Positions 24,936-33,385 of a DNA stretch of 35,655 bases are shown here, in pieces; position 1 is the stretch's first letter, and the number at the start of each line of letters is the position of its first letter. The DNA is from an uncultured Bacteroidota bacterium (lineage in GTDB: Bacteria; Bacteroidota; Bacteroidia; Bacteroidales; 4484-276). The stretch covers positions 1 through 35,655 of the forward strand of contig CAJATL010000360.1 in the NCBI GenBank assembly GCA_903944895.1, written 5' to 3'. The notes beneath the pieces were generated by a model, which made no database searches, was not told the origin of the DNA, and saw only the letters and a program-made list of their open reading frames with translations. The position numbers were made by a program, and so were the translations under genes.

Positions 24936-27065
24936 ATGGAAAAGTCAGCATATAGATTCCGATTTAAGATAATTCAGATTCTGACGGTTATTTTTGTTTT
25001 TCATTTTTCTGCGCAGGCACAAACCGAAACCAGTTTTCCGGCACCACCACTCAAGCCGGCAGAAATTAAATTTGCCGATAATCTCATCCAGATTATTTAT
25101 CAGGGTAAAAGTATCTTAACCGCCAAACTCGAATATTCAGGCGAAAGCCCCATTTTTAACCAGCTCGTTGATGAAAAAGATGGTGTAATTAACCAGGTTT
25201 TTAAAATAACTTCTGGCAATAAACCGGTTCATTTACAAGGTTTGATTAATTCGAGTATTGAAGGTTTTCCATGTGAAGCTGATAAACGGAATGATGCGCT
25301 ACCGATGGTCCGTAACAGCGTTGGCTTGAGCCACAGCCTGTTGAATAATGCCGTTTACGACCGAAGATACGATTGGCTGATTTCGGTAGATTATCCCGCA
25401 AAAATTCAAATCACACCCCGGGAAGCGCAGAACGGCGAAAATATTTTTGAATTTTCGGTAACCGGCCGCGAAATCATCATCAGGTTCCGACCCTATTTTT
25501 ATAACAAACACAAAGGCCTCTCTTATTTTGATCCCTGGACATACCAGGTCTGGCAAAAGCCGGTGGTAGGCTGGTGTTCGTGGTTTGCCTATTTTAAAGA
25601 TATTGATGAAGAAAAAATCAAACATACTGCCGATATTTTGCAGCAAACCCTTGTCCCGTTTGGTTTGGAATATCTTCAGATTGATGATGGCTATCAGCAG
25701 GAACCGGCAGGTTTGCCGCAAACCTGGCTTAAACCAAACGAAAAATTCCCTTCCGGGCTTGAAAATCTCAGCAGCTACATTCATTCGAAAGGCTTGAAAC
25801 CTGGCATCTGGACATACGCGAGCTTTCATCAGGAGGATTTTGCCAGGAAAAATCCGGAATATTTTGTTAGAGATGAAGCTGGAAATCCTGCCAAAGGAAA
25901 TTGGGTAGGTTTTGTTCTCGATGGTTCAAACCAGAAAACGCTTGATGATATCATCAAACCAATTTATGCCGGCCTTGAAAAAACCGGCTGGGAATATTTT
26001 AAAGTGGATGCCTTGCGCCACCTGCGCTACGAAGGCTACAACAGTTTTCCGGAATATTTCCAGAACAAAGGTTTGGACAGGGTGGAAGTTTACCGCGATT
26101 TTGTAAAAACCATCAGAAACACAATTTCGAGCGACAATTTTATGCTTGCCTGTTGGGGCATCAGACCTGAGTTAATTGGAATTGTTGATGGTTGCCGGAT
26201 TGGAGACGATGGCTACGGCTATGGCGGACTTGCGCAGTACAATTCGTTCAATAATGTGGTCTGGCGCAACGACCCCGATCACATCGAATTATCCGAAAGG
26301 GAAGCTTACCGCTCGACAATGGTGACTTCGTTGTGTGGCGGGCTTTTCATGCTCACCGATAAACCCGAAAAATATTTATCCGGACTTGTTGAACCTGCAA
26401 AAAGAACGCTGCCCGTTCCATTTACTTTACCCGGCCAGGTTTATGAAGTTGATCCTTCGAGATCATCACAACTTTTTCGTGTTGACTCCGAGATGAGCGG
26501 TTCCGGCCCACGGGTTTTCGATGCCGACCAGGCTGCGGTTTGCGGACTTTACCTGCTGGAAATCAACAAACCGTTCGAAAACTGGGTGATTCTTGGCCGC
26601 ACAGCCGAAAACAGCGGGAAACTGAATTTTGCAGATTTGGGATTAAATCCTGAAAAGGAATACTTAGTTTTTGAATTCTGGACAAAACAATATTTCGGGA
26701 GTTTTACAGGTAGTTTCGCTCCCGGCAGCATTGGTCCAACATATAATTGCCAGGCTTTCTGTATCCGCGAAAGGCTGGCTCATCCACAGATTTTGGCAAC
26801 CAACCGGCATATTACCTGTGGAAGTCCTGATCTTGAAAATGTGATTTGGGATAAAAATTTCTTATCCGGCCAAAGCCTTGTAGTTGGTGGAGATGTTTAT
26901 GAAATTTACCTTACCGAGCCTGAAACTTTTGCTTTTAAATCGTTTGCCTGCCCTGATGCAGAAATTATCTCTAATAAAAAAAGCGGTTTAGTCAGAAAAA
27001 TCAGTCTTAAAAGTACCGAAAGTAAAGTTGTGAAATGGTCGGTGGAATATAATTTTCAGGAATAA
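24936..27065 (+). CDS. Secreted alpha-galactosidase-like glycoside hydrolase (GH36/clan GH-D)
   Basis: A 709-residue secreted enzyme predicted to remove alpha-galactosyl groups. I start it at the ATG at 24936, which gives a good signal peptide (basic YRFRFK, hydrophobic core, SAQAQ end). The frame is open to an ATG at 24825, but the extra 37 residues would bury the signal peptide. The N-terminal half is beta-rich. The TIM barrel starts near VVGWCSWFAYF, has LQIDDGYQ, and contains the likely nucleophile D358 in FKVDAL and the likely acid/base D424 in CRIGDDGY. WRNDPDHIEL is family-like. A beta-domain ends the protein. Alternatives within the clan (alpha-N-acetylgalactosaminidase, raffinose-synthase-like) are possible. 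It ends 10 bp from a convergent GH27 gene. Confidence 0.82.
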   Translation: MEKSAYRFRFKIIQILTVIFVFHFSAQAQTETSFPAPPLKPAEIKFADNLIQIIYQGKSILTAKLEYSGESPIFNQLVDEKDGVINQVFKITSGNKPVHLQGLINSSIEGFPCEADKRNDALPMVRNSVGLSHSLLNNAVYDRRYDWLISVDYPAKIQITPREAQNGENIFEFSVTGREIIIRFRPYFYNKHKGLSYFDPWTYQVWQKPVVGWCSWFAYFKDIDEEKIKHTADILQQTLVPFGLEYLQIDDGYQQEPAGLPQTWLKPNEKFPSGLENLSSYIHSKGLKPGIWTYASFHQEDFARKNPEYFVRDEAGNPAKGNWVGFVLDGSNQKTLDDIIKPIYAGLEKTGWEYFKVDALRHLRYEGYNSFPEYFQNKGLDRVEVYRDFVKTIRNTISSDNFMLACWGIRPELIGIVDGCRIGDDGYGYGGLAQYNSFNNVVWRNDPDHIELSEREAYRSTMVTSLCGGLFMLTDKPEKYLSGLVEPAKRTLPVPFTLPGQVYEVDPSRSSQLFRVDSEMSGSGPRVFDADQAAVCGLYLLEINKPFENWVILGRTAENSGKLNFADLGLNPEKEYLVFEFWTKQYFGSFTGSFAPGSIGPTYNCQAFCIRERLAHPQILATNRHITCGSPDLENVIWDKNFLSGQSLVVGGDVYEIYLTEPETFAFKSFACPDAEIISNKKSGLVRKISLKSTESKVVKWSVEYNFQE

Positions 27066-27072
27066 ATTCCTG
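27057..27072. terminator. Short hairpin shared by the two convergent glycosidase genes
   Basis: CAGGAAT-AA-ATTCCTG is a 7-bp inverted repeat with a 2-nt loop spanning the stop of the plus-strand gene, with A/T-rich sequence on both sides. It could act as a weak bidirectional terminator, but the loop is very tight. Confidence 0.3.
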
Positions 27073-27075
27073 GAA

Positions 27076-29034
27076 TTATTTCGTTTCACTCAATTTAACC
27101 AACACAACGCCATGATATGGCACTTCGGTTTCGAACCCGGAATCGAAAACACCCAGATCTTTTTGCCGCCAAAGGTCGCGTACCATTTGCTTTCCCTGTA
27201 AACCCAGTTCGTTCCAGGTAATTCCAACTTTTGCTGTTTGCGGTTTTCCATCCCAGCTAAAGGCTTCTTCGGTAATGTTGCTCCCGGCAAAAAACAATCC
27301 AAGTGCTAAACTTCCATCACTCAATTTCTTCATCCAGACCTGCTTATTCGCTTCATCCAGAATTTTTACAGCCTGCTTACCGAGTGGATCCTGGTTAATA
27401 CCGATAACTTCATCGTTGGTGAGAAGGTTCATCGTAAATTCGTCCAATTGGGTTAAATCGCAGCCGATTAAAAGTGGTGCCGATAAAAGCGACCATAAGC
27501 TAATATGTGTGTATTGCTCGTCGGGAGTGAGTTTTGTTTCCCGGATTTCCGGCCCCCAGCCAACTTTTCCGACAACGAGCATGTCGGGATCGTTCCAGTT
27601 TCCGGGCTTTGCAAAAGGTGAACTTTGTTCCTGTGCAAAACCAATTCCGGCCATGCTTGCCCAGGAATCGTTAATGTCGCCGGTTGTGCGCCAGAGATTG
27701 CCACCAACCTCGCCGCCCCATTCCCAAACATCGCCCATCCCATACTGGCAAAGGCTGTAAATGATGTCGCGGTTAACAGCATCGAGGCATTTGCGCATTT
27801 TAAGATAAGGCTTTTGATATTCGGCAAGCGAGTTGTCGGCAGCAATTTCGCCGTAAGAACACCAGTCGTATTTAAGATAATCAATGCCCCAGCCAGCCCA
27901 GGTTTGAGCGTCCTGCATTTCGTGCTCCCAGCTTCCAAGGTAGCCACCACAGGTTTTTGGGCCTGGAGAAGAATAAATCCCGAGTTTCAGTCCCAAATGA
28001 TGAACATCGTCGGCTAAAACTTTCATATCAGGGAATTTTTCGTTGGTAAGCAATTCACCGTTTTTCGTTCGTTCAGCAGCTTCCCAGCCATCATCAATGT
28101 TGATATAGGCCCAGCCATGATTGGCAAGCCCTGATTCTACAAAAGCTTCGGCAGCAGCTTTTACTTTTTGCTGATCAACGCTTAAACCCCAGCAATTCCA
28201 GCTATTCCAGCCCATTGGCGGTGTTAATGCAAGTTTTCCACCAATCACAATTTCAATTTCTTTTACGTCATTTCCCTTTTGATTAGTGGCCGTAACCTCG
28301 ATTTTAAAAGTTCGTGCTTCCTTGACCGTACCACTAATGATTCCTGAATATTCATCCAGTTTTAATCCTTCGGGTAAACCTTTTGCGGAAATTTTGAGCG
28401 GTTGTTTGCCTGTTGCGGGGATGCGGAATAAAAAAGGTTTGCCTGCACCAGTAGCAAAAATGCGGGGATAGTTGATGCGTGGCTCCGGGGATGTTGGTGG
28501 CGTTAAAATATAAGTTTGCTGTTTTGCAGCAATTACCGGAGCCGGTGCTTCACCTGTAAATGAAATAAACCCTTCCGCCCAGTTTGCATGGTCGTAATTG
28601 ATGTTATCGCCGCCATCAGAAACGTACAATGCGAGTTTTTGGACACCTTTCAATTTCACATCAACGGGTTTGGCAGCATCTCCCTTTTTCAGGATACCAC
28701 TTTGCCACAAAATTTTACCATCGCCCATCACAAAAAACTCCATTGTAGCTTTGTCGCCGCTTTCATCGTCAACACCAACCTTAGCCGAAAACTGCTTTCC
28801 GTTTCCTTTTAAATCCATCATAAACTTGCTGATGGCGTGTGTTCCGACACCCTTTTCAAAAACCTGCCCGGCGATAGTGAGTGGATTTCCGTCAACACTT
28901 TTATTGACCTGATTTGTGCCCCAGCCGGTCTCCATGCTGGAAATATCCATTTGATGGAGGTAAATGGTTTTGATTTCCGGGCTACATCCTGCCAACAGAA
29001 ACAGTGTGAAAAGCAGAGATAAAAGATTTTTCAT
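27076..29034 (-). CDS. Lipoprotein alpha-galactosidase (GH27) with NPCBM domain
   Basis: A 652-residue lipoprotein. The signal peptide ends in the lipobox LLAG-C with C17 as the lipidated residue. Domain order: NPCBM-type sugar-binding domain (about 22-160; TGWGTNQVNKSVDGNPLTI, then FEKGVGTHA), an Ig-like putative-Ig (He_PIG-type) domain (about 185-265; LPEGLKLDEYSGIISGT), and a GH27 catalytic barrel from PPMGWNSWN (272-280). Within it YINIDDGW is followed by the nucleophile D390 in KYDWCSYG and the acid/base D453 in RTTGDINDSW. The C-terminal beta-domain finishes the enzyme. It should cleave terminal alpha-galactose in the periplasm or at the outer membrane. It lies 29 bp after the DUF4395 gene and tail to tail with the GH36-like gene. 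Confidence 0.93.
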   Translation of the reverse strand: MKNLLSLLFTLFLLAGCSPEIKTIYLHQMDISSMETGWGTNQVNKSVDGNPLTIAGQVFEKGVGTHAISKFMMDLKGNGKQFSAKVGVDDESGDKATMEFFVMGDGKILWQSGILKKGDAAKPVDVKLKGVQKLALYVSDGGDNINYDHANWAEGFISFTGEAPAPVIAAKQQTYILTPPTSPEPRINYPRIFATGAGKPFLFRIPATGKQPLKISAKGLPEGLKLDEYSGIISGTVKEARTFKIEVTATNQKGNDVKEIEIVIGGKLALTPPMGWNSWNCWGLSVDQQKVKAAAEAFVESGLANHGWAYINIDDGWEAAERTKNGELLTNEKFPDMKVLADDVHHLGLKLGIYSSPGPKTCGGYLGSWEHEMQDAQTWAGWGIDYLKYDWCSYGEIAADNSLAEYQKPYLKMRKCLDAVNRDIIYSLCQYGMGDVWEWGGEVGGNLWRTTGDINDSWASMAGIGFAQEQSSPFAKPGNWNDPDMLVVGKVGWGPEIRETKLTPDEQYTHISLWSLLSAPLLIGCDLTQLDEFTMNLLTNDEVIGINQDPLGKQAVKILDEANKQVWMKKLSDGSLALGLFFAGSNITEEAFSWDGKPQTAKVGITWNELGLQGKQMVRDLWRQKDLGVFDSGFETEVPYHGVVLVKLSETK

Positions 29035-29063
29035 TGATATTTCAACACTTTTAAAAAGATGGG

Positions 29064-29726
29064 TTATTTTGAATGTGCCTGGCCTTCAATTCCAAACAAA
29101 TCATACGGTGGAACACTGAAATTATCATTAAACAAAAATACTAAAAGGAAAATGAATGCAAAAAACCCAAAAACAATCAGTATTTGGGCGATAGACGTTT
29201 TCTGGATATCCTGCCTGGATTTTACATCGCAAACTTCGCCGGGGCAATATTGAACTTTTCCTTTATTAAACAAGGGGTAAATTTTACATCCCAGGCAAAT
29301 TCCAAAAGCTGATTCAAAAAACAGGAATATCAGACAGATGAAGCAGATCAGGCCTGTAATCGGGCTGTATGAATTTACGATCACCAATAATACCAACATC
29401 GTAATGGCCAGGATAAAACCGATGATCCATGCAAACTTTTTTTGCGGAGCGCCGACATATTCGGGAGTCTGATTTCTGACAATCAACCTGCCAAGAATTA
29501 GTGTTGGCGCGAATTTAGGATTGATAAACACGCGTATCGAAATATCAACCAGGAAGATGACCACTGCATATTTTATCATTAAAAAATCTGCTTTCATACC
29601 AGCCTGCATGATCGCGATAAACATCATCAGAAACAGGATTCCCGCTGCTGCCCGTATTTCGCGTTCGTTTAAAACAGGGATGTTGTATCCTTCAACTTCT
29701 TCTCCAAACTTTATTATTTTACTCAT
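29064..29726 (-). CDS. DUF4395-family integral membrane protein
   Basis: A 220-residue protein with about four hydrophobic segments (roughly 27-45, 48-68, 95-120 and 122-145) and one more at 180-200. The N-terminal VLNEREIRAAAGILF stretch and the RVFINPKFAP segment match the DUF4395 pattern. A cysteine-rich part follows: GICLGCKIYP (CxxC) and CPGEVC. The function of this family is not established; the Cys pairs hint at redox or metal chemistry. It is 29 bp upstream of the GH27 gene on the same strand, which may be chance rather than a functional operon. Confidence 0.8.
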   Translation of the reverse strand: MSKIIKFGEEVEGYNIPVLNEREIRAAAGILFLMMFIAIMQAGMKADFLMIKYAVVIFLVDISIRVFINPKFAPTLILGRLIVRNQTPEYVGAPQKKFAWIIGFILAITMLVLLVIVNSYSPITGLICFICLIFLFFESAFGICLGCKIYPLFNKGKVQYCPGEVCDVKSRQDIQKTSIAQILIVFGFFAFIFLLVFLFNDNFSVPPYDLFGIEGQAHSK

Positions 29727-29825
29727 TTTGTGTGCTTGTCTTATTATTTATTATGTAATTATTTCAGATAAAATTTTGTCAAATCTCCTAATCAGCAAAG
29801 ATTCGCAAGTATTTGACATTAACAC

Positions 29826-29985
29826 TACCAGGCTTGCAAAACATATGAGGTTTCCATTTTCCAAAACCTACCAAGTCTCAAAGACCTGGTTGGTTTTATC
29901 CTGCTGCAAAACCTACCAGGTTTGTAAAACCTGTGAGGTTTCCTTTTTTCAAAACCTCACAGGTCTCAAAGACCTGGTAGGTTTT
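29826..29985. repeat. Two copies of a 72-bp hairpin repeat
   Basis: Copy 1 spans 29826-29897 and copy 2 29914-29985; I count 62 of 72 identical positions. Copy 2, with 6 nt on its left, folds into nested stems: AAACCTACCAGGT-type outer arms (29908-29921 with 29972-29985, 14 bp) and inner arms 29929-29941 with 29952-29964 (13 bp). The arms read as variants of ACCTGGTAGGTTT and ACCTGTGAGGTTT. This is an intergenic palindromic repeat between the S9 peptidase and the DUF4395 gene, and it fills most of the 292-bp gap. No coding sequence is seen in the gap. Confidence 0.85.
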
Positions 29986-30018
29986 TACTACACCAATGAT
30001 TTTTTTTCAATTAAAAAA

Positions 30019-32148
30019 CTATTTATAAATCCCTTCCAAAGTTAACATAAAAACGTAGTTCAGGGCAATGTCCTTGAGATAATCGAAGCGCCCGCTGGCG
30101 CCACCATGGCCAAATTCCATGTTGGTGTGCAGCAGCAAAACATTGTTATCTGTTTTCATCTCCCGCAGTTTCGCTACCCATTTTGCAGGCTCAAAATATT
30201 GCACCTGGCTGTCGTGAAGCCCGGTTGAAACCAGGAGGTTGGGATAGTTTTTCCGTTCAACATTTTCGTAAGGACTGTAACTTTTCATATAAAAATAGGC
30301 TTCTTTATCTTTCGGGTTTCCCCATTCGTCGAACTCGTTGGTTGTAAGTGGGATACTTTCGTCGAGCATGGTATTTACCACATCAACAAACGGAACTTCG
30401 GCAATTACGCCATTCCATAAATCTGGTACCATGTTTACGATTGCGCCCATCAACAAGCCGCCTGCACTGCCGCCCTCGGCGTAAAGATGCTTTGCGCTGG
30501 TGTATTTTGCTTTAATCAGAAATTCGCCACAGGCAATAAAGTCGTCAAAAGTGTTGATCTTTTTCATCATTTTGCCATCTTCGTACCACAGGCGGCCCAA
30601 TTCCTGACCACCGCGGATGTGGGCAATGGCAAAAGCAAAACCCCTGTTCAGCAAGCTCAGACGGGTGCTGCTGAAATAAACATCCATACTAGCGCCATAA
30701 CTGCCATACCCGTAAAGCAGCACGGGAGCATTGCCATCCTTTTTAAACCCTTTTTTGTAAACAATCGAAATCGGGACTTTTGTTCCGTCTTTTGAAGTTG
30801 CCCAAAGCCTTTCGGTGATATAATCCTTAGGTTCATAACCGCCCAGGACTTCCTGCTGCTTCATCAGTTTTTTATCTTTCGTAACCAGGTTATAGTCGAA
30901 AACGGAATTTGGTGTGACGAGCGAAGTGTAGCTGTAACGCAAAACCGAGCTGTTATAATCTGGGTTACCGGCGAAGTTAGCGGTGTAAACTGCTTCACCA
31001 AAATCGAGATAATGTTCGGAGTTGTCTTTCAGATTCCTGACGCGCATTTTTACAAGTCCATCCTGGCGTTCGTTGATCACTATGAAATCTTTAAACTCCT
31101 CGATACCCTGCAACAAAACATCTTTACGCACAGGGATGACTTCTTTCCAGTTAGCGACCTCCGTTTTATTGAGCGGGCATTCCATCAGTTTAAAATTCTT
31201 AGCATCATCAAGGTTTGTGCGGATCAGGAATTTATCTGACAATGAGGTTACATCGTACAAAACGTCTTTAATTCTGGGCTGAAATACTTTAAATCCGTCA
31301 AAGGGCTTGTTGGCATCAATCATTCTTAGCTCTGACGACATGGTTGCCGAGGAGTAGATAAAAATGTGTTTGCTGTCTTTCGATTTATAAACACCGATGT
31401 AGTTGCTTTTGTCGGTCTCATGATAAACCTCAGCATCAGCCGAAACATCCTGACCCAAAGTATGGCGCATGATTTTCTCCGACAAAAGGGTTACTTCATT
31501 TTTAACGGTATAGAAAAATGTCTTGTTATCGTTGGCCCAGCAAGGGTCACCGGCTGTATTGTTGGCCTGATCATTTAAAAGCTCGCCGGTTTCGATGTTT
31601 TTTACATAAATGCTAAACTGGTTTCTCGACACGGTATCCACGCCAAAAGCAATGAGTTTGTTGTCTTCGCTGATATCGAAACCTGCAACGCGAAAATAAG
31701 CATGACCTTTGGCCATTTCATCAATATCGAGCAAAATTTCTTCTTTGGCATCAAGGCTTCCCTTTTTGCGGCAATATTTAAAATACTGTTGGCCGGTTTC
31801 GGTGCGGGTGTAGTAAAAGTAGCCGTTTTTAAACCACGGCACACTTTCATCTTTTTCCTTGATTCGCGACTTCATTTCGGTAAATAAATCGTCCTGGAAC
31901 TTTTTGGTCTTGCCCATCACTACGTCGAGGTAAGCATTCTCAGCTTCGAGATAATTCACCACTTTGGTGCTGTCGGGGCCTTTACCAAAATAGTCGTACA
32001 TCCAGTAATAATTGTCCAAAACGCTGTCGGCATGAACAACGCGCCAGTGTTCTTTTTGTTCGGCAACCGGTGCAGTTGCCTTCTGGAATTGGGCATGTAA
32101 AAGGAAGGAGTAACACGCCAGCATCGAAAGAATGAAAAACTTTTTCAT
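30019..32148 (-). CDS. Secreted S9 family oligopeptidase B-like serine peptidase
   Basis: A 709-residue prolyl-oligopeptidase-family enzyme. The N-terminal signal peptide (KKFFILSMLACYSFLLHAQ) predicts export, unlike the cytosolic E. coli enzyme. A beta-propeller covers about residues 60-420 and the alpha/beta-hydrolase domain about 430-709. The catalytic triad is visible: S561 in GGSAGG, D646 in GLHDSQV and H681 in FGHGGASGR. The NTMLDESIPLTTNEFDEWG stretch is typical of oligopeptidase B (protease II), which cuts short peptides after Arg or Lys. It stands alone between two intergenic regions. Prolyl-specific activity is the alternative. Confidence 0.92.
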   Translation of the reverse strand: MKKFFILSMLACYSFLLHAQFQKATAPVAEQKEHWRVVHADSVLDNYYWMYDYFGKGPDSTKVVNYLEAENAYLDVVMGKTKKFQDDLFTEMKSRIKEKDESVPWFKNGYFYYTRTETGQQYFKYCRKKGSLDAKEEILLDIDEMAKGHAYFRVAGFDISEDNKLIAFGVDTVSRNQFSIYVKNIETGELLNDQANNTAGDPCWANDNKTFFYTVKNEVTLLSEKIMRHTLGQDVSADAEVYHETDKSNYIGVYKSKDSKHIFIYSSATMSSELRMIDANKPFDGFKVFQPRIKDVLYDVTSLSDKFLIRTNLDDAKNFKLMECPLNKTEVANWKEVIPVRKDVLLQGIEEFKDFIVINERQDGLVKMRVRNLKDNSEHYLDFGEAVYTANFAGNPDYNSSVLRYSYTSLVTPNSVFDYNLVTKDKKLMKQQEVLGGYEPKDYITERLWATSKDGTKVPISIVYKKGFKKDGNAPVLLYGYGSYGASMDVYFSSTRLSLLNRGFAFAIAHIRGGQELGRLWYEDGKMMKKINTFDDFIACGEFLIKAKYTSAKHLYAEGGSAGGLLMGAIVNMVPDLWNGVIAEVPFVDVVNTMLDESIPLTTNEFDEWGNPKDKEAYFYMKSYSPYENVERKNYPNLLVSTGLHDSQVQYFEPAKWVAKLREMKTDNNVLLLHTNMEFGHGGASGRFDYLKDIALNYVFMLTLEGIYK

Positions 32149-32359
32149 AATATTTAAACATTAAATTTTCTACACTAATTTCAAATGGTTCAACCCTGTA
32201 TTGAAAAGTAAACAAAAACGAATAAACACCGGATAAAAGTAAAGGTTTAATGCAAACTAAAAAAAATTTTTAAGCAGTTGATTGTAAATACAATAATTAC
32301 TAATTCCCCCCTGAACCATTGCAATTTTCGACAGCAACCTGCTAAAGATTTATCATGAA
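32149..32359. other. Intergenic region upstream of the S9 peptidase gene
   Basis: 211 bp, AT-rich. It should contain the peptidase promoter, but I find no good TAnnTTTG box on the minus strand. No hairpin with a T-run after the DUF3795 stop is evident. Confidence 0.5.
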
Positions 32360-32758
32360 TCAATGCTTCAATTTTTCTTTACAGGAAAAACATCCCCGGT
32401 GAACACAGATGGTTCCGCCACATTGGGGGCAACGCCAGCGCGCGGTTTCGGTTTTGATGAAGTGTTCCAAACCGAAGGTTTTGATGTTTCCGAGATTTTC
32501 GAGCATGCTCATGTTGTACTTCGTCCGGTAGCGCTTGTCGAGCTGTTTTAAACGCTTGCATGGGAATTTTTCGCAGTCATAACAAAATCCGGATTCGGTT
32601 TTTTCCAGCAACTCACAGTTTTTGATGATGCAGTTGGTGCAGGACGACGATTTTTTTGGATCATCAACCCGGCAGCCAGGACAGACATTTTTTGTACGGA
32701 GATAAGCCAGGCAAATCCCGCAATTCATGCCACAAGGTGCGATTAATGAAGTTTGCAT
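32360..32758 (-). CDS. Cysteine-rich DUF3795-family protein
   Basis: A 132-residue protein with many cysteines, arranged as PCGMNCGICLAY, CPGCR, CTNCIIKNC, FCYDCEKFPC and, at the C-terminus, CPQCGGTICVHRGCFSC. The spacing fits several zinc or iron-sulphur sites and the N-terminal part is typical of DUF3795. The last part looks like a zinc ribbon. Function is unknown. It begins 8 bp after the VOC gene stop and is probably cotranscribed with it. A TACTTTTG at 32782-32789 (minus strand) in the end of the VOC gene could be a local -7 box. Confidence 0.8.
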   Translation of the reverse strand: MQTSLIAPCGMNCGICLAYLRTKNVCPGCRVDDPKKSSSCTNCIIKNCELLEKTESGFCYDCEKFPCKRLKQLDKRYRTKYNMSMLENLGNIKTFGLEHFIKTETARWRCPQCGGTICVHRGCFSCKEKLKH

Positions 32759-32766
32759 TTTGAAAA

Positions 32767-33228
32767 CTATTTTTTGATCAGCAAAAGTACCATTTCGACG
32801 GGAATGCCGCTTTTTTCGGAAATCTGCACTGCTGAAAGGCCTTTTCGGCTCATGTTGCTGACGAATACTTCGAGTGGTTCGCCAATTTCGATGAGATGGT
32901 CATCAGGATCGAAAAAGCGGATAGTTCGTTGTCCCCAAGGTTCTTCGTGGATTTGATGCAAAAATTTTATCCCGGCGTTATTCAGTATTTCAAAAGTTCC
33001 GTCAATATCTTCCGTTTCAAAATATAATTCGAACCGGTTTGAAACATTCTTCGTTTCCAACTGGCGGTTGATGATGTGGCTTTCGCCGATCTCCCAAAGG
33101 GTTAAACCATTGCTCAGGATTACATTTTTCCCGAAATCGTGTTCGATGGTGAACTTGAGGAAACGGGTATAAAAATTCTTCGCCTTTGTGATGTCTTTTA
33201 CAAAAATTACTGTTGAGTGGAATTTCAT
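32767..33228 (-). CDS. VOC-fold (glyoxalase/bleomycin-resistance-like) protein with C-terminal helical tail
   Basis: A 153-residue protein. Residues 1-120 form the paired beta-alpha-beta-beta-beta units of the VOC fold: STVIFVKDITKAKNFYTRFL opens it and FFDPDDHLIEIGEPL closes it, with H4 replaced by HST in the N-terminal strand, so a metal site is possible but unproven. Residues about 121-153 (SNMSRKGLSAVQISEKSGI, then VEMVLLL) read as two or three short helices like a helix-turn-helix. The substrate is unknown. It heads a two-gene run with the DUF3795 gene. Confidence 0.8.
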   Translation of the reverse strand: MKFHSTVIFVKDITKAKNFYTRFLKFTIEHDFGKNVILSNGLTLWEIGESHIINRQLETKNVSNRFELYFETEDIDGTFEILNNAGIKFLHQIHEEPWGQRTIRFFDPDDHLIEIGEPLEVFVSNMSRKGLSAVQISEKSGIPVEMVLLLIKK

Positions 33229-33385
33229 AGGTGGGAATTTTTATTATTAAAAGGTTGAAGCTTTGACAAGTGGCGAATTGCCTGGCACTTAACTGTCAGC
33301 CAAGAATAAATTTGATAGAAGCACACAGCTTGATTTAACCATTGAACCTCCACTTTTGGGTAGGTGCCGTTACCACCGGTGTTTC

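Noticed and set aside
25299-25829. Long minus-strand open frame (about 176 codons) opposite the GH36-like gene
   Set aside because: It mirrors the barrel-coding region, has no family resemblance and no initiation signal.
24936-29034. Polysaccharide utilisation locus of the Sus type
   Set aside because: No SusC/SusD, anti-sigma or hybrid two-component regulator is next to the two glycosidases.
29826-29985. CRISPR-like array
   Set aside because: There are only two 72-bp copies with a 16-bp spacer, the units are themselves hairpins, and no cas genes are present.
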